DNA of 64,000 nucleotides from an uncultured Paracoccaceae bacterium (GTDB taxonomy: Bacteria; Pseudomonadota; Alphaproteobacteria; Rhodobacterales; Rhodobacteraceae): contig CANLEQ010000005.1 of NCBI GenBank assembly GCA_947489705.1, forward strand, positions 124,001 through 188,000. Direction: 5' to 3'. Below, one piece after another: positions 8,478 through 17,308 of this stretch; positions within the stretch are counted from its first letter, which is position 1; every line of letters starts with the position of its first letter. A program made the translations under genes and the position numbers. The notes under the pieces are model-generated. The model was not told the origin of the DNA and did no database searches. It worked only from the letters and a program-made list of their open reading frames with translations.

Positions 8478-9550
8478 ACGATCCCGGCGCCCTGGTCTGG
8501 GCCTCGATGCCGGTTCCCGCCATTCTCGTGGATGCCGACGATCTGATCACGGATGCCAATTCCGAGGCCGAGGACTTTCTGATGACCTCGATCAGGAGTT
8601 TGCGCGGGCAGCCGCTTTTCGACCGGATTGCGGTCGATGCGCCGCTCGAGGAGGCATTCACGCGCGTGCGGGCCAACCGGGCGCCGCTCTTCATCAACAA
8701 TGTCGATGTCAGCGGCGGCAACCGCCCTCCGGAAAGCTGCAACATCCAGATCGCGCCGCTGCTGGACGACAGCGGCGGTATCCTGGTGATGATGACCCCG
8801 CGTTACATGGCCGGACGCCTGTCGCAGGCGGGCACCGCGCGATCCTCGGCACGCTCTGCGATCGGCATGTCGGAGATGCTGGCGCACGAGATCAAGAACC
8901 CGCTCGCCGGCATCACCGGTGCGGCGCAGCTGCTCTCGATGGGCCTTTCGGGGGGGGATCTGGAACTTACCGACCTGATCGTGGCCGAAAGCCGGAGGAT
9001 CGTCGCGCTGCTGGAGCAGGTGGAGCATTTCGGCAATCTGCGTCCGCCCGAGCGGCAGGCGATCAACGTCCACGACATCACCGACCGCGCTTTGCGGACG
9101 GCGGCGCTTGGATTCGCGGCGCATATGAGGCTGCGACAGGATTACGATCCGTCCCTGCCGACGACCTATGTCGACGAGGACCAGATGCAGCAGGTCTTCC
9201 TCAACCTTATCCGCAACGCGACCGAAGCGGCCGCGCCCGAGGGGGGCACCATCACGATCCGCACATTCTACGACCACGCCTTGCGGTTGCGCCGGGAGGA
9301 CGGCTCGGGCGCGCCGCTGCCCCTGCAGGTCGAGGTAATCGATGATGGCGCGGGCCTGCCCCCGGAACTGGCCGAGGTGATCTTCGATCCGTTCGTGTCG
9401 GGCCGCGAGAACGGTACGGGGCTTGGCCTCGCGCTGGTCAGCAAGATCGTCAGCGAACATGACGGCCTGATCTCGGTCGAGTCTCATCCGGGCCGCACGG
9501 CGTTTCGCATCTCGCTGCCGCTGGCCCCGAAATCCACGCAGAAGGAATGA
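8474..9550 (+). CDS. ntrB: Nitrogen regulation sensor kinase NtrB
   Basis: 358 aa from ATG 8474, overlapping the dusB stop. It is a soluble histidine kinase/phosphatase that, under PII (GlnB) control, phosphorylates NtrC when nitrogen is limiting. A PAS-like sensor region spans about 1-110 (PVPAILVDADDLITDANSEA). The phospho-acceptor box is MLAHEIKNPLAGI with His at about 138, followed by the N box LNLIRNATEAA and GTGLGLALV of the ATPase domain. No transmembrane segment is visible, as expected. ntrC follows after three bases. Confidence 0.96.
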   Translation: MNDPGALVWASMPVPAILVDADDLITDANSEAEDFLMTSIRSLRGQPLFDRIAVDAPLEEAFTRVRANRAPLFINNVDVSGGNRPPESCNIQIAPLLDDSGGILVMMTPRYMAGRLSQAGTARSSARSAIGMSEMLAHEIKNPLAGITGAAQLLSMGLSGGDLELTDLIVAESRRIVALLEQVEHFGNLRPPERQAINVHDITDRALRTAALGFAAHMRLRQDYDPSLPTTYVDEDQMQQVFLNLIRNATEAAAPEGGTITIRTFYDHALRLRREDGSGAPLPLQVEVIDDGAGLPPELAEVIFDPFVSGRENGTGLGLALVSKIVSEHDGLISVESHPGRTAFRISLPLAPKSTQKE

Positions 9551-9553
9551 TCC

Positions 9554-10924
9554 ATGGATGGCACTGTCCTGGTCGCAGATGACGACCGCACGATCCGCAC
9601 CGTTCTGACCCAGGCGCTGACCCGCGCGGGATGCAAGGTGCATGCGACCAGCTCGATGGTGACGCTGATGCGCTGGGTCGACGAGGGCAAGGGGGATCTG
9701 GTGATCTCGGACGTGATCATGCCCGATGGCAACGGGCTCGAGGCCCTGCCGCAGATCGGCACGAGGCGGCCCGGCCTTCCGGTGATCGTCATCTCGGCGC
9801 AGAACACCATCATGACCGCGATCCAGGCCGCGGAGGCCGAAGCCTACGACTACCTTCCGAAACCGTTCGATCTTCCCGACCTCATGAAACGCGCCGCGCG
9901 AGCGCTTGATACTCCGAGACGGACAGCCCCGGCCGTGCCTGCCCGCGATTTCGACGCGGGCGAGGGCGATCTGCCGCTGGTCGGGCGCACCCCGGGCATG
10001 CAATCGCTCTACCGTCTGGTCGCGCGGGTGATGAACACCGATCTGCCGGTCCTCATCACCGGCGAATCCGGCACTGGAAAGTCGCTCATCGCGCGCGCGG
10101 TGCACGATTTCTCCGATCGGCGCTCGCGACCCTTCATCGTCGCGACCGCGTCGGACCTCGCGGGCGCGGACGGACCCACCGGAATCCTCGGTCGGGCTCG
10201 CGGCGGCACCATCCTCTTCGACGAGGTGGGCGATCTCGACGACGAGGCGCAAGCACGGATCGTGCGGATGCTCGACGGGCTCGGCGAGGACGCGCCGCGC
10301 GTCATGGCCACGAGCCAGAGCGACCTTGCGCAGCATATCGAGCTTGGCGGTTTCCGGGCCGACCTCTTCTATCGGTTGGGCGGGGTCCAGATCAACGTCC
10401 CCGCCTTGCGCGACCGGGTCGAGGATATTCCGCTTCTGGCGGAGCATTTCCTGGCGCGCGCCGAGCGGGAGGGTCTCAGCGCGCGGCTTCTCGGCGACGA
10501 GGCGCTGGCGCTCATCCGCCGCTATTCGTGGCCCGGTAACGTGCGGCAGCTCGAGAACACGATCCGGCGGCTGGTGCTTACGGGAACGGACGAGACCATC
10601 ACCCGCGAAGAAGCCGAGACCGTGCTTGGCAATCAACCTGCGATGGAGCCGTTGCAGAATGGCGGGCAGGGGGATCGCCTCCAGGCCTCCGTCGCGCAGC
10701 ATCTTCGGCGGTATTTCGACCTGCATGGAGGCGTGCTTCCGCCGCCTGGCCTCTATCAGCGGATCCTGCGCGAGGTGGAGACGCCGCTGATCGAGATCGC
10801 GCTCGACGCGACCGGCGGCAATCAGGCGAAATGCGCCGATCTTCTTGGAATCAACCGCAATACGCTTCGCAAAAAGATCACCGACCTCGATATCCGCGTG
10901 ACACGGCGGCGCAAGTTGATGTAA
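9554..10924 (+). CDS. ntrC: NtrC response regulator lacking the GAFTGA motif
   Basis: 456 aa. It has a receiver domain (about 1-120, phospho-acceptor Asp about 53 in [12 protein letters not shown]), an AAA+ domain with Walker A GESGTGKS and Walker [13 protein letters not shown], the [17 protein letters not shown] segment, and a Fis-type HTH ([21 protein letters not shown]). Between the Walker motifs it runs [22 protein letters not shown]: the roughly 25 residues that normally carry ESELFG...GAFTGA are missing, and the second loop after Walker B is also shortened. Rhodobacter capsulatus NtrC has the same loss and activates RNA polymerase with the housekeeping sigma factor rather than sigma54, so this protein probably does the same. 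Target genes are expected to be nitrogen assimilation operons elsewhere. Confidence 0.95.
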   Translation: MDGTVLVADDDRTIRTVLTQALTRAGCKVHATSSMVTLMRWVDEGKGDLVISDVIMPDGNGLEALPQIGTRRPGLPVIVISAQNTIMTAIQAAEAEAYDYLPKPFDLPDLMKRAARALDTPRRTAPAVPARDFDAGEGDLPLVGRTPGMQSLYRLVARVMNTDLPVLITGESGTGKSLIARAVHDFSDRRSRPFIVATASDLAGADGPTGILGRARGGTILFDEVGDLDDEAQARIVRMLDGLGEDAPRVMATSQSDLAQHIELGGFRADLFYRLGGVQINVPALRDRVEDIPLLAEHFLARAEREGLSARLLGDEALALIRRYSWPGNVRQLENTIRRLVLTGTDETITREEAETVLGNQPAMEPLQNGGQGDRLQASVAQHLRRYFDLHGGVLPPPGLYQRILREVETPLIEIALDATGGNQAKCADLLGINRNTLRKKITDLDIRVTRRRKLM

Positions 10925-11030
10925 AACCGCAACATAAGCGTGGCGGCGAGGCATAGGTTTTCGCACAAGATCACGCGGCAGAGCGGTCGGCGTCTCCTCG
11001 GGCACGCCAACATCATCGGAGGTTTTGCCC

Positions 11031-13304
11031 ATGGCGCATCCGGCAAGGATGCTCAACTGGGACACGATTGCGCGTCTGCGCCGTCAACGTCGGTTGCAGA
11101 ATGCGGCCACGATGGGGTTGGGCATCCTCGGTCCGGCGCTGGCTCTCGCGACCTATCTGGTGCTCGGACCGCTCAATCAGGCGCAATCCTCCAACCTGCT
11201 CCGCCTCGTGCTTCTAGCGGACCTGATCTACGTGATCGTACTCGCCACCCTGGTGCTCAGCGCGCTCGTTCGCGTCGTGGCCGCGCGCCGTGCGCAATCG
11301 GCGGGATCGCGGCTCCATCTGCGTCTTACGGGCGTCTTCGCGCTCATGGCGCTCGTTCCGACCGTGACGGTCGCCGTCTTCGCCGCGATGTCCATCAATT
11401 TTGGCCTCGAAGGATGGTTCTCCGAACGGGTGAGCCGCGTCGTGGGTGCGTCGCTCGCCGCCGCGGAGGCCTACGAGGAAGAGAAGCGCAGGGACCTTTC
11501 CGCGGATGCCGAAGCGCTCGCGACGTACCTCGAGAACACCCAGCCCAACACTTTCCTCATCTCCGACGGAGAGCTGCGCCAGTTCCTCAGCCAGGGACAG
11601 AGCCAGATCCAGCGCGGCCTGCGCGAAGCCTACATCATCGACAGTGCGGGCGAGATCCAGGCGCGCGGCGAGCGATCGTATCTCTTCGACTACGAAAAGC
11701 CGTCCGCCGAGGCGATCGGGCGCGCCCTCGACGGGGAAACGGTGGTGATCGAGGATTGGGCCATTAACGAGTTTCGCGCGCTCGTGCGCCTGACCGGGCT
11801 TGGCGACCGCTATCTCTATGTCAGCCGAGCGGTCGACGGAGAGCTTCTCGCCCTGCTCGACGACACGCAGGAATCGGTCCAGCTCTACAATCAGCTCGAG
11901 ACGGATCGCGGTCGCATCCTGTTCGAGTTCGGACTGCTTTACCTCGGTTTTGCCGTGATCCTGATCCTCGCCGCGATCTGGGTCGGGCTCTGGTTTGCGG
12001 AGCGTCTGTCGCGCCCCGTCGGCCGTCTGGCGGGTGCGGCGCAGCGCGTGGGCGCGGGCGATCTCGACGTGCGGGTCCGCGAGGAAGACGGCGATGACGA
12101 GATCTCGATGCTGGGACGGATCTTCAACCAGATGACGCAGCAATTGAAGGTGCAGCGCGAGACGCTCATGGCCACCACCGACCAGATCGAGCGTCGGCGG
12201 CGCCTGTTCGATTCCGTTCTGGCCTCGGTCACTTCTGGTGTCGTCGGGCTCGACCCCGAGGGACGCGTGACCTTCGTGAACCGCTCGGCGGAGCGGCTCT
12301 TGCAGCTCGACGAAGGCGCGGGGCAGTCGGTTCTGCTGAGCGTCGCGGTCCCGGAATTCGGTGCCATGTTCGCCAAGCTGCTCGGCGGCGGCAGCAGCGT
12401 CGTGCAGGGCGAGGTCAAGGTCAGCCGTGCGGGCGCGCTGGAATCGCTGCTCGTGCGGATGTCGACCCGCGAAAGCGAGGACGGAACGCTCGAAGGTTAC
12501 GTCGTGGCTTTCGACGACGTCAGCGATCTCGTCGCGGCGCAGCGGATGGCCGCCTGGGGCGACGTGGCGCGCCGCATCGCCCACGAGATCAAGAACCCGC
12601 TGACCCCGATCCAGCTGAGCGCGGGACGGATCCGCCGCAAGTTCGGGCCGGAGGTCAAGGATCCCGAAGCCCTTGGCCAGATGACCGACATCATCGTGCG
12701 CCAGACCGACGGACTGCGCCGGATCGTCGACGAGTTCAGCCATTTTGCCCGCATGCCCCAGCCCGACCGCCGCCCTCACGACCTCGTGGCCCTGGTCCGC
12801 GATGCGGTCTTGTTGCAGCAATCGGGCCAAACCGACGTGAAGATCACGGCCGACCTTCCCGATGCGCCCGTCCTTGCCGATCTCGACGATGCCATGATCG
12901 GGCAGGCCCTCACCAACCTCATCAAGAATGCGGGGGAGGCGATCAGGACGCTGATCGAGCGGGGGGCGCCGGAAGATTACAGGCCGCAGATCCGCGTGGT
13001 GTTGACCAGATCGGAAGACGGCGTCCTGCTCAGCATTTCCGACAACGGGATCGGATTGCCGGAAGATCGCGCGCGTCTTTTCGAGCCATACGTGACCACC
13101 CGGGAGGAGGGCACCGGGCTGGGACTGCCGATCGTGCGCAAGATCATCGAGGAGCATGGCGGCACGCTGGTCCTGACCGACGCCGCCCGTTTCCGCCAGG
13201 GAGCGCATCGCGGGGCCCGCGCGGAGATCCGCCTCCCGCTTCCGACCGCCGATGAGGCCGCACCGGACACAACAAGAACCGAAGACAGAGAGGACGCAGA
13301 ATAA
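11031..13304 (+). CDS. ntrY: Membrane sensor kinase NtrY
   Basis: 757 aa from ATG 11031, chosen because GGAGG (11018-11022) is correctly spaced; an in-frame TTG at 11025 is too close to it. The order is two N-terminal helix pairs (about 30-55, 65-90, 100-122), a periplasmic loop, another helix near 295-320, a HAMP-like linker (SRPVGRLAGAAQRVGAGDL), a PAS segment (VTSGVVGLDPEGRVTFVNRS), the His box RRIAHEIKNPLTPIQLSAGR and a C-terminal ATPase domain with LTNLIKNAGEAI and GTGLGLPIV. It is partner of NtrX. The NtrYX pair responds to nitrogen and, in related species, to redox state. The 106-bp gap after ntrC could hold its own promoter. Confidence 0.95.
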   Translation: MAHPARMLNWDTIARLRRQRRLQNAATMGLGILGPALALATYLVLGPLNQAQSSNLLRLVLLADLIYVIVLATLVLSALVRVVAARRAQSAGSRLHLRLTGVFALMALVPTVTVAVFAAMSINFGLEGWFSERVSRVVGASLAAAEAYEEEKRRDLSADAEALATYLENTQPNTFLISDGELRQFLSQGQSQIQRGLREAYIIDSAGEIQARGERSYLFDYEKPSAEAIGRALDGETVVIEDWAINEFRALVRLTGLGDRYLYVSRAVDGELLALLDDTQESVQLYNQLETDRGRILFEFGLLYLGFAVILILAAIWVGLWFAERLSRPVGRLAGAAQRVGAGDLDVRVREEDGDDEISMLGRIFNQMTQQLKVQRETLMATTDQIERRRRLFDSVLASVTSGVVGLDPEGRVTFVNRSAERLLQLDEGAGQSVLLSVAVPEFGAMFAKLLGGGSSVVQGEVKVSRAGALESLLVRMSTRESEDGTLEGYVVAFDDVSDLVAAQRMAAWGDVARRIAHEIKNPLTPIQLSAGRIRRKFGPEVKDPEALGQMTDIIVRQTDGLRRIVDEFSHFARMPQPDRRPHDLVALVRDAVLLQQSGQTDVKITADLPDAPVLADLDDAMIGQALTNLIKNAGEAIRTLIERGAPEDYRPQIRVVLTRSEDGVLLSISDNGIGLPEDRARLFEPYVTTREEGTGLGLPIVRKIIEEHGGTLVLTDAARFRQGAHRGARAEIRLPLPTADEAAPDTTRTEDREDAE

Positions 13305-14710
13305 TGGGCGACATCCTGATCGTAGACGACGAGCGCGACATTCGAGAGCTGATATCCGACATCCTGAAGGACGAGGGATATACGACGCGCCTGGCCTCGA
13401 ATTCCGGTGAATGCATGGCCGAGATCGAGACGGCGCCGCCGGCGCTGATGATCCTCGATATCTGGCTCAAGGACAGCGATATGGACGGGATCGATATCCT
13501 CAAGATCGCCAAGCGCGACTATCCCGGCGTTCCCGTCATCATCATCTCGGGCCACGGCAATATCGAGATCGCGGTAGCCGCGATCAAGCAGGGTGCCTAC
13601 GACTACATCGAGAAGCCGTTCAACATCGACCAGCTCATGGTCGTGATCGCCCGCGCGATGGAGACGTCGCGGCTGCGCCAGGAGAACGTGAAACTGCGCA
13701 GGCGCGATGCGGAGCCCGCGATCCTCGTCGGCCAGAGCGCCGCGTTCAAGACGCTGAAGGCGGCGCTCGACAAGGTCACCAAATCCAACGGTCGCGTCAT
13801 GCTGACCGGCGGTGCGGGCGTCGGCAAGGAACTCGCCGCGCGCTATATCCACGCCAATTCGGGGCGCTCGGACAAGCCGTTCGTCACCGTGGGGGCCGCG
13901 AGCGTCGCGCCCGACCGCATGGAAGAGGTGCTTTTCGGCCGCGAGAGCCGCGACGGTGGGGTGGAACCCGGCCTGCTCGAACAGGCGGATGGCGGCGTGC
14001 TTTTCTTCGATGAAGTCGCCGACATGCCCTTCGGCACACAATCGAAGATCCTCAGGGTCCTCGTGGATCAGGCGTTTCAGCGCGTCGGCGGCACCGAGAA
14101 GGTGCAGGTGGATATCCGCGTGATCAGTTCGACCAACCGCGATCTCGCGGCCGAAATCTCGGCGGGATCCTTCCGGCAGGAGCTCTATCACCGTCTGGCC
14201 GTGGTGCCCGTCGCCGTGCCGTCGCTCGACGATCGCCGCGAGGATATTCCCCTCCTGGCGGAGTTCTTCCTCGAGATGTTCAACAAGTCGCAGGGACTTC
14301 CCGCGCGCCGATTGAGCGACGAGGCCATCGCCCTGCTGCAGACGATGGTCTGGCCCGGCAACGTGCGTCAGCTCAAGAACATGATGGAGCGGGTCCTGAT
14401 CCTCGGAGATGGCAAGGGCGAGATCGCGGCGAGCGAGCTTCCGGGTACCGATACCCCCGACGAGGGCGTGGGCGACCGTGTCGTGCTGTCGGGCAGCCTT
14501 GCAACACTGCCCTTGCGCGAGGCGCGCGAACTCTTCGAGCGGGAATACCTGCTGACCCAGATCAATCGCTTCGGCGGCAATATCTCCCGAACGGCCAGTT
14601 TCGTGGGCATGGAGCGCAGCGCGCTGCACCGCAAGCTGAAATCGCTCGGTGTCGTCACGTCGAACAAGCAGGGCGCCCGTCTTGCCTATCTCGGATCGGA
14701 GCCGGGGTGA
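13304..14710 (+). CDS. ntrX: Response regulator NtrX lacking the GAFTGA motif
   Basis: 468 aa; ATG 13304 shares one base with the ntrY TAA. Receiver domain (Asp about 52 in LMILDIWLKDSDMDG), AAA+ region and Fis-type HTH (GGNISRTASFVGMERSALHRK). The Walker A position reads TGGAGVGKE rather than the usual GESGTGKE. The segment before Walker B is VLFGRESRDGGVEPGLLEQ, so LFG is kept but GAFTGA is gone; the second loop (QAFQRVGGTEKVQVDIR) is intact. Loss of GAFTGA argues against sigma54 contact. Partner kinase is NtrY, with which it is translationally coupled. Confidence 0.94.
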   Translation: MGDILIVDDERDIRELISDILKDEGYTTRLASNSGECMAEIETAPPALMILDIWLKDSDMDGIDILKIAKRDYPGVPVIIISGHGNIEIAVAAIKQGAYDYIEKPFNIDQLMVVIARAMETSRLRQENVKLRRRDAEPAILVGQSAAFKTLKAALDKVTKSNGRVMLTGGAGVGKELAARYIHANSGRSDKPFVTVGAASVAPDRMEEVLFGRESRDGGVEPGLLEQADGGVLFFDEVADMPFGTQSKILRVLVDQAFQRVGGTEKVQVDIRVISSTNRDLAAEISAGSFRQELYHRLAVVPVAVPSLDDRREDIPLLAEFFLEMFNKSQGLPARRLSDEAIALLQTMVWPGNVRQLKNMMERVLILGDGKGEIAASELPGTDTPDEGVGDRVVLSGSLATLPLREARELFEREYLLTQINRFGGNISRTASFVGMERSALHRKLKSLGVVTSNKQGARLAYLGSEPG

Positions 14711-14714
14711 TCCG

Positions 14715-15560
14715 TTGCCGTCTCTCTATCGTCACGTCACGGTCGAGGGGCGTTCCGTAGCGTTCGTCGACCGAGGCCCGCGCGAGGCGCCGCCGCTGGT
14801 TCTGCTGCACGGGGCGGGCTTCGATCATGCGCGCCTGACCTGGCGGATCACGACCGGAGCCCTCTGCGGCGACTTTCGGGTCGTCGTCCCCGACCTTCCC
14901 GGATACGGCCGCAGCAAGGGGCTCGATGATCCGCATGACCTTCCCCGTCTGGGACAATGGTTGGTGCACTTCCTCGACGCCGTCGATCTGGACCGGGCCG
15001 ACGTCGCGGGTGTCTCGATGGGGGGGGGCATGGCGCTCTGGCTGGCGGTGAATCATCCCGCGCGCGTGCGTCGGCTGGTTCTCGTGGGTACCTACGGGAT
15101 CATGGCGCGGTTACCGTTGCACCCGCTCGCGCATCTCGCGGCCGAGGCGGGCGGCATGGCGCTGGCCTATGCCGGGGCGGGACGGTCGCGGATGCTGACC
15201 CGGCTCGGTCTCGCCGCATCATACGGGCCGAAGGCGCGCATCACGCCGCGCATCGTGGCCGAGGTCATGGCCGTCGCGCGAGATCAATTGACCCGGCGCA
15301 GCTTCGACGCGTTCCTGCACGGTGAATTGCGCCGTAACGGCCTGAAATCCGACCTGCGGAGCCGCCTCGGTGATATTCGCCAGCCGACGCTCGTGGTGCA
15401 CGGAAGGTCGGATCGGGTCGTCCCGGTCCGTCACGCGCGGGCTGCGGCCGCACGCATCTCTGGCGCGGAATATCTTGAACTTCCGGCGGGTCATTGGCCG
15501 ATGCAGGAATGCCCGAAATGCTTCAACGCGGCGTTGCGCCAGTTTTTGACCGAGAACTGA
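14715..15560 (+). CDS. Alpha/beta-fold hydrolase
   Basis: 281 aa if translation begins at TTG 14715, five bases after the ntrX stop; a longer reading frame overlaps ntrX and is less likely. It has the oxyanion motif LLHGAGFDH, the nucleophile elbow VAGVSMGGGMAL (Ser about 107), a late Asp in VVHGRSDRVVPV and a late His in PAGHWPMQECP, completing the catalytic triad. The substrate cannot be inferred. It lies where many relatives carry trkA and hfq downstream of ntrX, so the conserved gene order is interrupted here. A C-terminal pair of cysteines is near ECPKC. Confidence 0.85.
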   Translation: MPSLYRHVTVEGRSVAFVDRGPREAPPLVLLHGAGFDHARLTWRITTGALCGDFRVVVPDLPGYGRSKGLDDPHDLPRLGQWLVHFLDAVDLDRADVAGVSMGGGMALWLAVNHPARVRRLVLVGTYGIMARLPLHPLAHLAAEAGGMALAYAGAGRSRMLTRLGLAASYGPKARITPRIVAEVMAVARDQLTRRSFDAFLHGELRRNGLKSDLRSRLGDIRQPTLVVHGRSDRVVPVRHARAAAARISGAEYLELPAGHWPMQECPKCFNAALRQFLTEN

Positions 15561-15563
15561 GCC

Positions 15564-16013
15564 TCAGGCGCAGGCGCTCTCCTCGGCCTGGGCAAATGCT
15601 TCGGCGGCGGCCTCGATGGCCAGCAGGATCGAGGCGTGGCGGTTCTTGTAATCCTTTGCGGGGCTCAGCACTTCCAGACCGTCGAACGGGGCATCGGGCG
15701 CCGGACCGTCGGATTTGAGCATGTCGCGAAGCTGGTCGCGGGCGGTCTCGATCTCATGCCGCGTCCGCCCGATGATCGCCTGTCCCACCACCGCGGCAGA
15801 TGCCTGGCCGAGTGCGCAGGCCTTCACGTCCTGGCCGAACAGGGCGACGCGGCCATTCTCGACCGACAGATCCACGATGACCGAAGAGCCACAGAGTGGC
15901 GATCGCTTGCGCACGGTGGCATCCGGGGCCTCAAGCCGCCTCGTATGCGGGATGCTGGTGGTCAATTCCAGGATCCGCCCGGAATAGAGCTTGATCATGT
16001 CGCTGTCGGCCAT
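15564..16013 (-). CDS. NifU-like iron-sulfur scaffold protein (SufU/IscU-type)
   Basis: 149 aa from ATG 16013, with GAGGAAA upstream. It resembles the N-terminal NifU domain, which assembles Fe-S clusters on three cysteines. Visible are SPLCGSSVIVDLSVENGRV (first Cys), VKACALGQASAAVV (second Cys) and a C-terminal Cys in the last residues (EESACA), rather than the usual internal third site. It lacks the strict IscU spacing, so scaffold activity is plausible but unproven. No suf/isc genes are adjacent. It is divergent from hisI. Confidence 0.8.
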   Translation of the reverse strand: MADSDMIKLYSGRILELTTSIPHTRRLEAPDATVRKRSPLCGSSVIVDLSVENGRVALFGQDVKACALGQASAAVVGQAIIGRTRHEIETARDQLRDMLKSDGPAPDAPFDGLEVLSPAKDYKNRHASILLAIEAAAEAFAQAEESACA

Positions 16014-16080
16014 GGCTTTTCCTCTTCGATCGTTCTCCCTAGATAGGGCGGACCGCCCCGTTCGAAAAGGAACCCCGCGC

Positions 16081-16440
16081 ATGTCCTTCGACCCCGAAAG
16101 TCTCACCTATGACGCGAACGGTCTGCTGCCCGCCATCGCGCAGGACGCCGACAGCGGAGCGGTGCTGATGCTCGCCTGGATGAACGCAGACGCCGTGGCG
16201 CGGACGCTGGACACCGGGCGCGTCACCTATTGGAGCCGGTCGCGCAAGAGCTTCTGGATCAAGGGAGAGAGCAGCGGCCATGTTCAGGAACTTGTCGAGA
16301 TGCGGGTCGATTGCGATCGGGATTGCCTTCTGGTGCTGGTGAAACAGACCGGGCCCGCGTGCCATACCAATCGCCGATCCTGCTTCTATACCGCGCTTCG
16401 CAATGGTGAAGAGGTCGAGATCATGTCGCCCATCGACTGA
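16081..16440 (+). CDS. hisI: Phosphoribosyl-AMP cyclohydrolase
   Basis: 119 aa from ATG 16081, with AAAGGAA upstream. It opens the purine ring of phosphoribosyl-AMP in the third step of histidine biosynthesis. Family motifs are AWMNADAVARTLDTGRVTYWSRSR, the metal-binding DCDRDCLL and the C-terminal PACHTNRRSCFY with zinc-ligand cysteines. It is a stand-alone HisI without the HisE domain. Its stop is close to and convergent with the gluQ stop (the genes overlap by 20 bp at their 3' ends). Confidence 0.96.
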   Translation: MSFDPESLTYDANGLLPAIAQDADSGAVLMLAWMNADAVARTLDTGRVTYWSRSRKSFWIKGESSGHVQELVEMRVDCDRDCLLVLVKQTGPACHTNRRSCFYTALRNGEEVEIMSPID

Positions 16441-17308
16441 TCGGCAGGGGCGGAAGCAAGGCGCGCAGGTCGCCGGCATTCAGCCCCTCTTCGCGGTATC
16501 GCGCGATGGCCTTCGATCGATCCACCTTGGCGAGCCGTCGTCCGTTCCCATCGCGGACGAGGGCGTGGTGGAAATAGGACGGCACAGGCCAGCCCATGAC
16601 CGTCTGGATGAGGACATGCAGCGCGGTGTTGTGCCACAGATCCTCGCCGCGGATCACATGCGTCACCCCGATCGCCGCATCGTCATGCGTACAGGCAAGA
16701 TCATACGCAATGTCGCCGCTTTCCCGCCGGCGCAGGACAGGATCACCCATGCCAGCGACCAGGTCCGAGACATCGAGCCTGTGCGTGCCGGCGTTCAGCG
16801 GACCGAATTCGGCAAAGGCGGGCAGGGGACCGATCTCCGCCAGCGCTCGCCGCAGATCGAGGCGGATCGCATCGCCCGCACATTCGTCGCTCAAAGGGCG
16901 GCCGCGGCACGTTCCGGGATAGACCATGCCCATCCGTCCGATTGCGGCGCCCGCCTCGATGATATCGCGCCGCGTGCAGGAGCAGGGATAGGTCAGGCCC
17001 CGCTCTCCGAGGGCGTGCAAGGCGGCATCGTGTGCAACACGATTGTCGGACTGGTTTTCCGGCTCACCCGCCCAGGCGAATCCGAGCCAGGTGAGGTCCT
17101 CGACGATCTGCGCCGCATATTCGGGCCGGGATCGTGCGCTGTCGGCATCCTCGATGCGCAGGTGAACCCGGCCGTCGCCCGCAAGCGATTGGATCGTCAG
17201 CGCGGAATAGGCATGGCCGAGATGCAGCGGCCCGGTGGGCGAAGGCGCGAACCGCGTGACGATCACGATTGCCGAGCGGTCATCACTCGGCCGCCGCCCG
17301 TCCGGCAT
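16421..17308 (-). CDS. gluQ: Glutamyl-Q tRNA(Asp) synthetase
   Basis: 295 aa from ATG 17308, overlapping the end of trmFO by 26 bp; an in-frame GTG at 17266 giving [12 protein letters not shown] is an alternative start. It attaches glutamate to queuosine in tRNA-Asp. The HIGH-type segment is [17 protein letters not shown], zinc-site residues are in [10 protein letters not shown] and the later YPGTCRGR (Cys-X-Cys ... Tyr-X3-Cys), and the KMSKS equivalent is [13 protein letters not shown]. It lacks the anticodon-binding half of GluRS, which distinguishes it from gltX. Confidence 0.93.
   Translation of the reverse strand: MPDGRRPSDDRSAIVIVTRFAPSPTGPLHLGHAYSALTIQSLAGDGRVHLRIEDADSARSRPEYAAQIVEDLTWLGFAWAGEPENQSDNRVAHDAALHALGERGLTYPCSCTRRDIIEAGAAIGRMGMVYPGTCRGRPLSDECAGDAIRLDLRRALAEIGPLPAFAEFGPLNAGTHRLDVSDLVAGMGDPVLRRRESGDIAYDLACTHDDAAIGVTHVIRGEDLWHNTALHVLIQTVMGWPVPSYFHHALVRDGNGRRLAKVDRSKAIARYREEGLNAGDLRALLPPLPISRWAT

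Noticed and set aside
8309-11065. Very long antisense frame (918 codons) over dusB-ntrB-ntrC
   Set aside because: Arginine/histidine-rich shadow of GC-rich coding on the other strand; the + strand genes have complete family motifs.
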